A DNA stretch of 64,000 bases, from assembly GCF_902459775.1 (NCBI RefSeq), contig NZ_CABPSQ010000003.1:62001-126000 (forward strand). Direction: 5' to 3'. A program made the position numbers and the translations under genes. This DNA comes from Pandoraea captiosa (GTDB lineage: Bacteria > Pseudomonadota > Gammaproteobacteria > Burkholderiales > Burkholderiaceae). The notes beneath the pieces were generated by a model. The model saw only the letters and a list, made by a program, of their open reading frames with translations, was not told where the DNA came from and searched no databases. Shown here one piece after another: positions 25,758 through 34,607 of the stretch; within the stretch, counting starts at the first letter, position 1, and each line of letters starts with the position of its first letter.

Positions 25758-27298
25758 TCCGCAAACTCATCAAGAAGCTGCTCGGCAAAGACGCTCAGGC
25801 CGAAGGCGGCGCAGGCAGTCCGCCGTCCGGCGTACCGGTCGTCATTCCCGTCTCCACGCACGGCATCGATCCGAGCCTGCTCTCGAAGAACGCCGTGCGC
25901 GTGACCGACACGTTGCAGCAGGCCGGGTTCAAGGCCTTCATCGTCGGCGGCGCCGTGCGCGACCTGTTGCTCGGCATCGCCCCCAAGGACTTCGATGTCG
26001 CGACGAGCGCCACGCCCGAGCAGGTCCAACGCCTGTTCCGCCGCGCACGCATCATCGGCCGTCGCTTCCAGATCGTTCACGTGCAGTTCGGACAGGAGAT
26101 CATCGAGACCTCTACGTTCCGAGCGCTGGTCGATGCGGTCGACAGCGAGCAGATCGGTGCGCGTCGTCCGAAAAAGGGAGAGCTCGACCGCAAGACGCAC
26201 GTCACCGACGAATCAGGCCGCGTGCTGCGTGACAACGTCTGGGGCGAACAGAACGAAGATGCCGCGCGTCGGGACTTCACCGTCAACGCCATGTATTACG
26301 ACCCGGCCACGCAGACGGTGCACGACTACCACCACGGTTGGGAAGACATTCAGAAGCGCGTGCTGCGCATGATTGGCGACCCGGCCACGCGCTATCGCGA
26401 AGACCCGGTACGCATGCTGCGCGTGGTGCGCTTCGCCGCAAAGCTCGGCTTCAAGATCGACGACGCGACCGCCGCACCGATTCCGCAACTCGCACCGCTC
26501 ATCGACAACGTGCCCGCGGCGCGTTTGTTCGACGAGATGCTCAAGCTGTTGCTCTCGGGGCATGCCTGGGCCTGCGTGCAGCAACTGCGCTCGCAGGGCC
26601 TGCATCACGGTCTGCTGCCGTTGCTCGATGTCGTGCTGGAGCAACCGCTGGGCGAGAAATTCGTCACGCTTGCGCTGGCCAATACCGATGCGCGCATTCG
26701 TGCGGGCAAGCCGGTCTCGCCCGGCTTCCTGTTCGCCGCCCTGCTGTGGCATCTCGTGCTCGAGAAGTGGCAGGCCTACCAGAGCGCCGGTGAGTATCCG
26801 ATTCCCGCCTTGCATCTTGCAATGGACGACGTGCTCGACGCGCAAACCGGCAAGCTGGCGATCCAGCGCCGTTTCGTCGCCGACATGAAAGAGATCTGGG
26901 GCTTGCAGGTACGTCTGGACAAACGCGTCGGCCGCACGCCGCTGCGTTTGCTTGAGCATCCGCGCCTGCGCGCCGGTTACGACTTCCTGCTGCTGCGCTG
27001 CGAGTCGGGAGAAGTCCCCGCCGAAGCGGGCCAGTGGTGGACCGACTTCCTCGAAGGCGACTCGGTCAGGCGCGACGAGCTGCTCTCGCAGGGCAGCGGA
27101 TCGTCGGGCTCGACGCCTGCGGCGAAGCGTCGCCGGCGTCGTCGCAAGCCGTCCGGCGGGCGCGGCGGCGAGGGCAACGAAAGCAGTGGAAGCGGCGGTA
27201 GCACCGCGGGCGAGGTTGGCGGCGGACGTGAGAACGCTACCAGCGAGAATCATGGCAAGCGGGTATCATCGCGACAGCATGGTTCCGAAGGTGCTTAA
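25754..27298 (+). CDS. pcnB: Poly(A) polymerase I PcnB
   Basis: 514 residues. The nucleotidyltransferase head is FIVGGAVRDLLLGIAPKDFDVAT with catalytic Asp 79 and 81, then RRDFTVNAMYY and REDPVRMLRVVRFAAKLGF. The last 60 residues are low-complexity, with a basic KRRRRRRKPSGGRGG stretch that probably binds RNA. It adds 3' poly(A) tails that promote RNA decay. GTG start, overlapping the upstream HAD gene by 4 bases; its TAA shares one base with the folK ATG. Confidence 0.93.
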   Translation: MIRKLIKKLLGKDAQAEGGAGSPPSGVPVVIPVSTHGIDPSLLSKNAVRVTDTLQQAGFKAFIVGGAVRDLLLGIAPKDFDVATSATPEQVQRLFRRARIIGRRFQIVHVQFGQEIIETSTFRALVDAVDSEQIGARRPKKGELDRKTHVTDESGRVLRDNVWGEQNEDAARRDFTVNAMYYDPATQTVHDYHHGWEDIQKRVLRMIGDPATRYREDPVRMLRVVRFAAKLGFKIDDATAAPIPQLAPLIDNVPAARLFDEMLKLLLSGHAWACVQQLRSQGLHHGLLPLLDVVLEQPLGEKFVTLALANTDARIRAGKPVSPGFLFAALLWHLVLEKWQAYQSAGEYPIPALHLAMDDVLDAQTGKLAIQRRFVADMKEIWGLQVRLDKRVGRTPLRLLEHPRLRAGYDFLLLRCESGEVPAEAGQWWTDFLEGDSVRRDELLSQGSGSSGSTPAAKRRRRRRKPSGGRGGEGNESSGSGGSTAGEVGGGRENATSENHGKRVSSRQHGSEGA

Positions 27299-27810
27299 TG
27301 ACTGTTGCCTATATCGGGCTCGGCGCGAATCTCGGCGACGCCCGCCAAGCGATCAAGGACGCCATCGTCTGTCTGGCGCAGCAAATCGGCGTCACCATCA
27401 CGGCCAAGTCCGACCTGTATCGCACCGCGCCCATCGAGTCGAGCGGTGACGACTATCTCAACTGCGCTGTCGCCGTCGAGACGAGTCTGACTGCGCGTCA
27501 ATTGCTCACGCTGTGCCTGAAGATCGAGTTGCATTTCGGACGTGAACGGCCCTACAAGAACGCGCCGCGCACGCTCGATCTCGATCTGCTGCTGTACGGC
27601 GACGAGCGCATCGCCGAACCCGATCTGATCGTGCCGCATCCGCGCATGGCCTTGCGCGCCTTCGTGCTGTACCCGCTCGCGGACATCGCCCCCGATCTCG
27701 ATATTCCCGGCGTGGGACGCGTGAGCGCCCTGTTGCCCGAGGTCGCCGATCAACGCGTCGAGCGTGTCGCCTACGGCTGCTGCCCCACGAAGCGGGTTTG
27801 CACGTCATGA
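27298..27810 (+). CDS. folK: 6-hydroxymethyl-7,8-dihydropterin pyrophosphokinase FolK
   Basis: 170 residues. Motifs are VAYIGLGANLGDARQAIKDAI, LYRTAPIESSGDDYLNCAVAVET, FGRERPYKNAPRTLDLDLLLYG (conserved Arg and metal-binding DLD) and LIVPHPRMALRAFVLYPLADIAPDL. It catalyses the pterin pyrophosphorylation of folate synthesis. It starts within the pcnB stop (TAATG) and its own stop overlaps the next start (ATGA). Confidence 0.95.
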   Translation: MTVAYIGLGANLGDARQAIKDAIVCLAQQIGVTITAKSDLYRTAPIESSGDDYLNCAVAVETSLTARQLLTLCLKIELHFGRERPYKNAPRTLDLDLLLYGDERIAEPDLIVPHPRMALRAFVLYPLADIAPDLDIPGVGRVSALLPEVADQRVERVAYGCCPTKRVCTS

Positions 27811-28463
27811 GATCGCCCGTGCTGGGGCGTTTTCGCTACCTCGCCATCGAAGGTCCCATCGGTGTCGGCAAGACATCGCTCGCACAGCGTCTGGCGGATG
27901 CCGCCGGCGCCGATCTGATGCTCGAGCAACCTGCGCTCAATCCCTTTCTCGAACGTTTCTATCGCGACAGCGCACGGTACGCTTTACCGGCGCAGTTGTC
28001 GTTTTGCCTGCAGCGTGTCGACGAAGCGACGGAAATTGCGCGACGCGAAATCGACGGCAAGCCGATCTTCACCGACTTCCTGCCAGAGAAGGACGGGTTG
28101 TTCGCGCGACTCACGCTCGCCGACGACGAGCTGGCGCTGTACCACAAGCTCGTCGCACATATCGAGCGCCCGCACCGCGCGCCGGATCTCGTGATTCACC
28201 TGCAAGCGAGTCCCGAGACGCTGTTCTCCCGCATCCAGAAGCGTGCCATTCCGATGGAGCAGCAGATCCCGGACACCTATCTGCGCGCGCTGTGCGACAT
28301 CTACGGCGAATTCTTCTATCATTACGCCGCTGCGCCGGTGTTGACAGTCGACACGGAACAATTCGATCCGGCGCACAACGACAGCGACTTCGCCCTGTTG
28401 GTCGAACGCATCGACCAGATGCGCGGGCGCAAGGAAGTCTTCGTCAAGGGCGCTCGCCTCTGA
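27807..28463 (+). CDS. Deoxynucleoside kinase family protein
   Basis: 218 residues. The P-loop is IEGPIGVGKTSLA (near 14-26). A DRS-like region is replaced by TDFLPEKDGLFARLTL, and the lid contains RIQKRAIPMEQQIP, as in dCK/dGK relatives. It should phosphorylate a deoxynucleoside or related substrate; specificity is unknown. Position between folK and panB is common in Burkholderiales. ATG 27807 overlaps the folK stop. Confidence 0.87.
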   Translation: MRSPVLGRFRYLAIEGPIGVGKTSLAQRLADAAGADLMLEQPALNPFLERFYRDSARYALPAQLSFCLQRVDEATEIARREIDGKPIFTDFLPEKDGLFARLTLADDELALYHKLVAHIERPHRAPDLVIHLQASPETLFSRIQKRAIPMEQQIPDTYLRALCDIYGEFFYHYAAAPVLTVDTEQFDPAHNDSDFALLVERIDQMRGRKEVFVKGARL

Positions 28464-28562
28464 CGCCTGACCGTCCTTCGTAATGGCGCCCGGCGGCTCT
28501 CCGTGACTCTCCGTGGCGCTCACCGCATCTGTCCTGCCGAACCCTCCTGAACCGAGGCTGAC

Positions 28563-29381
28563 ATGAGTTACCTGCAAGAATCCAACCGCAAGGCCGTGAC
28601 CGTTCCCGGTCTTGCCCAGATGCGCGAACGCGGCGAGAAGATCGCCATGCTCACCGCCTATGACGCGAGTTTTGCCGCGCTGCTCGATCGCGTGGGCGTC
28701 GACGCCATTCTGATCGGCGACTCGCTCGGCAACGTGATCCAGGGTCAACGCACCACGCTGCCCGTGACCCTGCGCGACATTTGCTATCACACCGAATGCG
28801 TCGCACGCAGCGTGGAGAAGGCGCTAGTGCTGGCCGATCTGCCGTTTGGCACGTACGGGACCAAGGAGCAGGCCTATCAAAGCGCCGTGGCCGTCATGCA
28901 GGCGGGCGCGCAGATGGTGAAGATCGAAGGCGGCGCATGGCTCGCGGAGACGGTGCGGTTTCTCGTGGAGCGCAGCATTCCGGTGTGCGCTCACGTGGGC
29001 CTCACACCGCAGTCGGTGCACGCCTTTGGTGGCTTCAAGGTGCAGGCGCGCGAAGATGCGGGACAGGCGAAATTGCTCGAAGACTGCCGCGCGCTGCAAG
29101 CGGCGGGTGCACAACTTGTGGTGTTCGAAGCGATTCCCGCAGCGCTGGCTGCACGCGTGACGCCGGAAATGGCGACGATGCCGACCATCGGCATTGGCGC
29201 AGGTGTCGACTGCGACGGCCAGGTGCTGGTGTTGCAGGACATGCTGGGCGTATTTCCCGGCAAGTCGCCAAAATTCTCCAAGAACTTCATGGACGGGCAG
29301 CCGAGCATCGCGGCGGCCATCGAAGCCTACGTGCAAGCCGTGAAGCATGGCACGTTCCCGACGCCGGAGCATAGCTTCTGA
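28563..29381 (+). CDS. panB: 3-methyl-2-oxobutanoate hydroxymethyltransferase PanB
   Basis: 272 residues, full length. Motifs are [67 protein letters not shown], and [22 protein letters not shown]. It makes ketopantoate, the first committed step to pantothenate and CoA. It is followed by a strong terminator shared with the convergent sensor kinase. Confidence 0.96.
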   Translation: MSYLQESNRKAVTVPGLAQMRERGEKIAMLTAYDASFAALLDRVGVDAILIGDSLGNVIQGQRTTLPVTLRDICYHTECVARSVEKALVLADLPFGTYGTKEQAYQSAVAVMQAGAQMVKIEGGAWLAETVRFLVERSIPVCAHVGLTPQSVHAFGGFKVQAREDAGQAKLLEDCRALQAAGAQLVVFEAIPAALAARVTPEMATMPTIGIGAGVDCDGQVLVLQDMLGVFPGKSPKFSKNFMDGQPSIAAAIEAYVQAVKHGTFPTPEHSF

Positions 29382-29438
29382 GGATTGGCGCCGGCCGCAC
29401 GTTGCGATGATGCGATGTGAGGTGAAGCGAGACGAACG

Positions 29439-29466
29439 GCGGCGCAGCGATGCGCCGCTTTTTTTT
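29439..29466 (+). terminator. Intrinsic terminator of panB
   Basis: gcggcgca (29439-29446), loop gcga, tgcgccgc (29451-29458), then eight Ts. The T-run touches the stop codon of the convergent kinase gene. Confidence 0.95.
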
Positions 29467-30883
29467 ACGCCACGGGAAGGGTCAGCACCACGGCAAACCC
29501 CTCGCCTTGCACGCGCTCGAACGTCATCTGCCCGCCATGTGCGTGAATGACATCGGCGACCATCGCCAAGCCCAGACTTGCCCCTTCGCGTCCGTCGGCA
29601 CGCGAGGAAAAGGGCGTTCGCACACGTTGCCATTCCGATTCCGGAATGCCGGGGCCGTCGTCGAAGAAACGCAGACGCCACTGCGCGTCGACACGCGTCA
29701 CGTCGACATGCAGTCGATGCGGCGCGCCGTAGGCCAGCGCGTTCACGAGCACGTTCTTGATGGCTTCGCGCAGACTCAGTGCGTCGCCCATGACCATGCA
29801 GGGCATGTCGGCCATATCAGGCACATCAGGCATATCAGGCATGTCGGGCATGCTGGACATCGCGGGCAGGTGCAGTGCGACATCGATATCGCGCGTGGCG
29901 TACGACAGCGTCTCGCGCATCGCCGTCTGCAGTAACGCGTTCAGATCGACCGGCGCCGGCGCAACGCTGTCCGCCCGATGCTGCACCATCGCGTGGTTGA
30001 TCAACTGGTGGATCAGTGCCCCCAATCCTCGCGCCTGCTTCTGAATGCGCGCGATGTGCGTCTGACGGGTGTGCTCGTCCTGCGTCTGGCTCAGCATCTC
30101 GACCTGCGCCGTGAGCGCGGTCACCGGGGTTCGCAGTTGATGCGCAGCGTCGCCGATCACCCGGCGCATCAACGCGCGCGAAGTCGCCAGCCGTCGCATG
30201 AAATCGTTGATGGCGCCGACGAGCGCCAGCGTTTCGGCGGGCACCGTCACCGTCAGAGGAACGAGGTCGTTCGAGTCGCGCTCGCGTATCGCCGCTTCGA
30301 TTTGCTTGAGCGGCGCGAGCGCCTGACGCAGCGTCCACAGGGCCGCGAGCAACGTCAGCACCGCCGTGGCGATCGTGATGAGCAACGTGTTGTCGGCGAG
30401 CCCCCGTGTAAAGCGCACGCGCGCGTTCTGCGTATGCGCCAGGGCGACGACTGCCCATGGGTGGGCCGCCGTCACCGGCATGCGTCGCCCGACGATGGCG
30501 ATGCGGATCGGCATCTCCTGATAGGTGCCGTCGACGACGATGGGGCCGTCGTCCAGCTTGTCCCAGGGAATGGACGGACGAAACTCAGAGTCGCCCGCCA
30601 CGGAACGCCCGTTCGGGTCGAGCACGGTGTAGAAGATCTGATCGCCGGGCGCCAGTGCCGAGAAAGCGGCGAGCGGCACATCGACGTTGACTTCGCCATT
30701 CTGGTACCACGTGTTCTCCGCCACCTGCAACGCGCTGCCCAGCAGCCATCGGTCATAGGCCCGGTCGACGGCCGCGCGTGTCGAGAACCAGATGCCGAGC
30801 AGCACCGCCACAACCGCAAACGCCAGCACAACGCCCATGCGAATGACGAGGCGCAGGTAGAGCGACCGGCCGGGAACGATCAT
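29465..30883 (-). CDS. Sensor histidine kinase, TctE-like
   Basis: 472 residues. Two transmembrane helices (about 13-33 and 166-186) flank a periplasmic sensor region. The H-box is GDAAHQLRTPVTAL (His 248), the N-box VLVNALAYG (Asn 381), G1 FFDDGPGIPE and G2 GLAMVADVIHAHGG. An (MPD)n insertion (residues 344-360) just before the N-box is encoded by six 9-bp units (29802-29855). The real start is ATG 30883, overlapping the regulator stop (ATGA); the frame open further upstream lies inside the regulator gene. It should autophosphorylate and pass phosphate to the OmpR-type partner. Confidence 0.9.
   Translation of the reverse strand: MIVPGRSLYLRLVIRMGVVLAFAVVAVLLGIWFSTRAAVDRAYDRWLLGSALQVAENTWYQNGEVNVDVPLAAFSALAPGDQIFYTVLDPNGRSVAGDSEFRPSIPWDKLDDGPIVVDGTYQEMPIRIAIVGRRMPVTAAHPWAVVALAHTQNARVRFTRGLADNTLLITIATAVLTLLAALWTLRQALAPLKQIEAAIRERDSNDLVPLTVTVPAETLALVGAINDFMRRLATSRALMRRVIGDAAHQLRTPVTALTAQVEMLSQTQDEHTRQTHIARIQKQARGLGALIHQLINHAMVQHRADSVAPAPVDLNALLQTAMRETLSYATRDIDVALHLPAMSSMPDMPDMPDVPDMADMPCMVMGDALSLREAIKNVLVNALAYGAPHRLHVDVTRVDAQWRLRFFDDGPGIPESEWQRVRTPFSSRADGREGASLGLAMVADVIHAHGGQMTFERVQGEGFAVVLTLPVA
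29802..29855. repeat. 9-bp tandem repeat inside the sensor kinase gene
   Basis: Six units of the ggcatNtcN type encode Met-Pro-Asp-like triplets on the minus strand. The unit length keeps the frame. Confidence 0.85.
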
Positions 30884-31542
30884 GACAGCACGAGCTGATA
30901 GCCCAGACCGCGCAACGTGCGAATCTGGAATTGCGCCATGGCGAGCTTCTTGCGCAAACGTGCGACGTATTGCTCGATGGCGTTGGCATTCGGTGCGGGT
31001 TCGTCGCCATACAGGCGATCCATCAGTTCGTCCTTGCCGAAGATGCGCCCGGGCCGCGCCGCAAGGATTTCCAGCAGCGTGACTTCGCGACGCGTCAGCT
31101 CTACGGGCTGCCCGTCGACTTCGACGCCGCGACTCTTGCGATCGAGCGTGAGATTGGCGCATGTGAGCCGGTTCGTGGCGTCCTGCCCGGTACGACGCAT
31201 GAGCGCCCTCACGCGCGCTTCCAGCTCGCGGAAATCGAAAGGTTTGGTGAGGTAATCGTCCGCCCCGAGGTCGAGCGCCCGCACGCGTTCCTCGATCTCC
31301 GCGCACGCGGTGAGCATCAGCACGCGTGTGGACAGCCCGCGCTCACGCACGCGGCGAAGCAACTCGAAACCGTCGACGTGGGGCAGCATCACGTCGAGGA
31401 TCAGCAGGTCGTAGTCGTCGCCGATACGGGTGGCCGCGACTGCGCCGTCGGTCTCGCAATCGAGCGCATGACCCAGCCTGCGCAACTGGGTGGCAATCGC
31501 TTCGGCGACATCGGCGGTGTCTTCGACCAGCATGATGCGCAT
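30880..31542 (-). CDS. Response regulator, OmpR family, TctD-like
   Basis: 220 residues. The receiver has the acidic pair VEDTAD, phospho-acceptor Asp50 in LLILDVMLP, and KPF in DYLTKPFDF. The C-terminal winged helix includes LTRREVTLLEILAARPGRIFGKDELMDRLYG and a wing ending LRGLGYQL. An AAGGAGA site precedes the ATG. It is co-transcribed with the kinase and divergent from the NitT/TauT-type importer, which it might regulate (inference). Confidence 0.92.
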   Translation of the reverse strand: MRIMLVEDTADVAEAIATQLRRLGHALDCETDGAVAATRIGDDYDLLILDVMLPHVDGFELLRRVRERGLSTRVLMLTACAEIEERVRALDLGADDYLTKPFDFRELEARVRALMRRTGQDATNRLTCANLTLDRKSRGVEVDGQPVELTRREVTLLEILAARPGRIFGKDELMDRLYGDEPAPNANAIEQYVARLRKKLAMAQFQIRTLRGLGYQLVLS

Positions 31543-31712
31543 GGGTATTTCGTCTCCTTCGTTCTTCTGGCCGCGATTGTCTCGGAAATCACGGTGGGCG
31601 GCCTCGGTGTTTCCCCTGAATCCGCCCTCTTGCCACCCGGCATGTCAGGTTCGCTACAGCTTCGGTACTTAGTATCGAGCCGATTATAAAAGCACCCTTC
31701 AGGAGACATGCA

Positions 31713-32513
31713 ATGCACAACGCCCCCCATGCGGGCGCTGTCGGCGCCGTCGCGCCCGCAGTGCCGCCATTGCTCGAAATCGACCGCGTCACGCTGCAAT
31801 ACAAGACCGACGACTATCTCGTCACCGCTGCCCAGCAAGTGAGCTTCAACGTCTACCCGGGTGACCGCTTCGTGTTGCTCGGCCCGTCGGGCTGCGGCAA
31901 ATCCACGTTGCTCAAGGCAATTGGCGGCTATCTGCCCCCCGTGAACGGGGAGATTCGTCTGAAAGGCCGCACGATTACCGAACCCGGGCCCGATCGCATG
32001 ATGGTCTTTCAGGAATTCGATCAGCTGCTGCCGTGGAAAACGGTGCGTCAAAACGTGGAATTCGCGCTCATCGCGAGCGGCCGTCTGAAGGGACGCGACG
32101 CCGCCGAGCGCGCCGCGCACTACATCGAGAAAGTGGGCCTCGCCAAATTCATCGACAGCTATCCGCACACGCTCTCGGGCGGTATGAAGCAGCGCGTGTC
32201 GATCGCGCGCGGCATGGCCATGGAGCCGGACGTGCTGCTCATGGACGAGCCGTTCGCCGCGCTCGACGCCCTCACCCGCCGCAAGATGCAGGACGAGCTG
32301 CTGCGTCTGTGGGACGACACGCGCTTCACCGTGTTGTTCGTCACCCACGGTATCGACGAGGCGATTCGCATCGGCACGCGCATTCTGTTGCTCTCGCCCC
32401 ACCCCGGACAAGTCAAGGCCGAGCTCAACAGCATCGCCCCCGACCAGCTCGGCACCGCGCATCAGAGCGAGCTCGAAACGCGCATCGATCAACTGCTGTT
32501 CGCCACGCATTGA
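31713..32513 (+). CDS. ABC transporter ATP-binding protein, NitT/TauT (SsuB-like) family
   Basis: 266 residues: Walker A GPSGCGKSTLLKAI, Q-loop FQEFDQLLPWKTV, signature LSGGMKQRVS, Walker B LLMDEPFAALD, H-loop VTHGIDEA. CAGGAGACATGCA precedes the ATG. A TATAAA hexamer (31685-31690) could serve as a -10. The family imports nitrate, sulfonates, taurine, pyrimidine precursors or aromatic acids; the substrate is not evident. Confidence 0.9.
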   Translation: MHNAPHAGAVGAVAPAVPPLLEIDRVTLQYKTDDYLVTAAQQVSFNVYPGDRFVLLGPSGCGKSTLLKAIGGYLPPVNGEIRLKGRTITEPGPDRMMVFQEFDQLLPWKTVRQNVEFALIASGRLKGRDAAERAAHYIEKVGLAKFIDSYPHTLSGGMKQRVSIARGMAMEPDVLLMDEPFAALDALTRRKMQDELLRLWDDTRFTVLFVTHGIDEAIRIGTRILLLSPHPGQVKAELNSIAPDQLGTAHQSELETRIDQLLFATH

Positions 32514-32524
32514 GGATGACGGCC

Positions 32525-33448
32525 ATGAACGCAATTCCTTCGCAGCACACGCCACCGTCCGCCACCGGTCAGGCCACCAGTTCCCCGATCGAGCCGGTCT
32601 ATCGTCCCGAGTTCGTGCTTGAACCGGTGCAGGCCGAGTTATCGTCGATTCAGCGTCCGCTCTCCACGTTCGAAACGCTCTACCGCCTGAGCTGGCTGCG
32701 CAAGACCGTGATCCTTGCCGTGCTCGCCATCGTCTGGGAAATCTACGGTCGCTGGCTCGACAATGCGCTGCTGTTCCCGAGCTTTACCGATACGGTGGCC
32801 GCCTTTGCGGGCGGTTTGTCGAGCGGCGTGCTGCTGCTGCGCGCGGCGGTCTCGCTCAAGACGCTGCTGATCGGCTACGGCATCGGCATTGTCCTGGCTG
32901 CGATACTCACGACCGTGGCCATCAGTTCGAAGATCGGCAACGACCTGCTGGAGACGCTGACAGCCATGTTCAACCCGCTGCCGGCCATTGCGCTGCTGCC
33001 GCTCGCGCTCATCTGGTTCGGCCTGGGCAACGGCAGCGTGATTTTCGTGCTGGTGCACTCGGTGCTGTGGGCCGTGGCGCTCAACACGCACAGCGGCTTT
33101 CGCGGCGTGTCGAAGACTCTGCGCATGGTCGGGCAGAACTACGGCCTCAAGCGCTTCGCGCTGGTGCAGCACGTACTCATTCCGGCAGCGTTTCCGAGCA
33201 TCCTGACCGGCCTGAAAGTGGGCTGGGCCTTCGCGTGGCGCACGCTGATCGCCGCCGAACTCGTATTCGGCGTGTCCTCCGGTTCGGGCGGTCTGGGCTG
33301 GTACATCTTCGAGAATCGCAACTCGCTTGAGACGGCGAATGTCTTCGCCGGGCTGTTCTTCGTGATTCTGATCGGGCTCGCGGTCGAGAACCTGCTGTTT
33401 GCCCGCATCGAGAAGCGCACGTTGCACCGCTGGGGAATGCAGCACTGA
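32525..33448 (+). CDS. ABC transporter permease, NitT/TauT (SsuC-like) family
   Basis: 307 residues. A 60-residue cytoplasmic N-terminus precedes about six transmembrane segments. The EAA-type loop is NYGLKRFALVQHVLIPAAFP. The ATG at 32525 has GAGG nine bases upstream; ATG 32516 is the alternative, 2 bases after the ATPase stop. It forms the channel for the importer with the ATPase and the following binding protein. Confidence 0.88.
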   Translation: MNAIPSQHTPPSATGQATSSPIEPVYRPEFVLEPVQAELSSIQRPLSTFETLYRLSWLRKTVILAVLAIVWEIYGRWLDNALLFPSFTDTVAAFAGGLSSGVLLLRAAVSLKTLLIGYGIGIVLAAILTTVAISSKIGNDLLETLTAMFNPLPAIALLPLALIWFGLGNGSVIFVLVHSVLWAVALNTHSGFRGVSKTLRMVGQNYGLKRFALVQHVLIPAAFPSILTGLKVGWAFAWRTLIAAELVFGVSSGSGGLGWYIFENRNSLETANVFAGLFFVILIGLAVENLLFARIEKRTLHRWGMQH

Positions 33449-33541
33449 TACCTGAATCGGGCCGAATTTTCGACCTGTTCCGATTGACCACCCCTTAGGG
33501 GGTTGATGAATAATTCCAACGATACCGGAGACAAACCCATC

Positions 33542-34570
33542 ATGAATCGACGCCATTTCGCCCGCTGGGTCAGCGCGCTGACGCTTGCCGCCACGACGGC
33601 GCTTTCCCCCTTCGGCAACGTAGCGCATGCGCAGGCGAGCACTGTGCGCCTGTCGCACGGCTACGGCATTCTCTATCTGCCGCTGATGGTCATGCGCGAT
33701 CAGCACCTCATCGAGAAGCACGCGAAGGCGCTGGGACTTGGAGACGTGAAGACGACGTGGACGATTCTCGACGGCGGCAACGTCATCAACGACGCCATGC
33801 TCGCCGGCAATCTCGATGTCGCCGGCACAGGCGCACCGGGCTTCGTCACGCTGTGGTCGAAGGCGCACGGCATTCCGCGCTCGGAAGTGATCGGACTGTC
33901 CGCGCTGTCGACCGGACCGCTCTGGCTCAACACGAACAACCCGAACATCAAGTCGCTCAAGGACTTCACGCCGAAGGACAAGATCGCCATTCCGGGCATC
34001 AAGACTTCGCTGTCTGCCGTGCTGCTCCAAATGGCGGTGGCCAAAACGTTCGGCATCGAGAACTACGCCAAGCTCGATCCGCAAACGGTCAGCCTGAGCC
34101 ATCCGGAAGCCGTGAGCGCGCTGCTCTCGGGCAAGACCGAAATCACGGCGCACTTCACCTCGCCGCCGTTCTCGTATCAGGAAGTGAAGGACCCGCGCAT
34201 CAAGCGCGTGCTGAATTCGACGGACGTGCTCGGCAACATCACCATCGACGTGGTGTTCGCACCGAAGCAGTTCACCGTTCAGAACCCGAAGCTGGTGCAG
34301 GCGATTCTGGCCGCACAGGAAGAGGCGGCCACCTACATCGCCAAGGATCATGTGGGCGCGGCGCAGACCTTCCTGCGCGTGTCGAAGATGAACCTGCCGC
34401 AAGCCGAGATCGAGCAGATGCTCGCCGACCCCGGTCTGCAATTCACCACCACGCCGAACGGGTTGATGCAGTACGTCGAATTCATGGGGCGTGCGGGCAC
34501 GATCAAGACGCGTCCGACAAAGTGGAGCGATCTGTTCGTGCCGCAGATGGCGACGCGTCAGGGTAGCTAA
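33542..34570 (+). CDS. ABC transporter substrate-binding protein, NitT/TauT family, Tat-like signal
   Basis: 342 residues. NRRHFARW plus a hydrophobic stretch ending AHAQA looks like a twin-arginine signal. The mature protein begins STVRLSHGYGILYLPLMVMRD, followed by LDGGNVINDAMLAGNLDVAGTGAPGF, typical of SsuA/ThiY-like proteins. The ATG at 33542 has GGAG 11 bases upstream; ATG 33503 would add 13 residues. Pairing of ccccttagggg (33492-33502) is seen just before that alternative. It is convergent with pabBC. Confidence 0.87.
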   Translation: MNRRHFARWVSALTLAATTALSPFGNVAHAQASTVRLSHGYGILYLPLMVMRDQHLIEKHAKALGLGDVKTTWTILDGGNVINDAMLAGNLDVAGTGAPGFVTLWSKAHGIPRSEVIGLSALSTGPLWLNTNNPNIKSLKDFTPKDKIAIPGIKTSLSAVLLQMAVAKTFGIENYAKLDPQTVSLSHPEAVSALLSGKTEITAHFTSPPFSYQEVKDPRIKRVLNSTDVLGNITIDVVFAPKQFTVQNPKLVQAILAAQEEAATYIAKDHVGAAQTFLRVSKMNLPQAEIEQMLADPGLQFTTTPNGLMQYVEFMGRAGTIKTRPTKWSDLFVPQMATRQGS

Positions 34571-34588
34571 GGAAGTTAGGGAAGTTAG
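34571..34588. repeat. 9-bp direct repeat ggaagttag x2 after the binding-protein gene
   Basis: Two adjacent exact copies lie directly after the stop codon, in the 37-base gap between convergent genes. Confidence 0.7.
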
Positions 34589-34607
34589 CGCAGCGAAGGC
34601 GTCGAGT

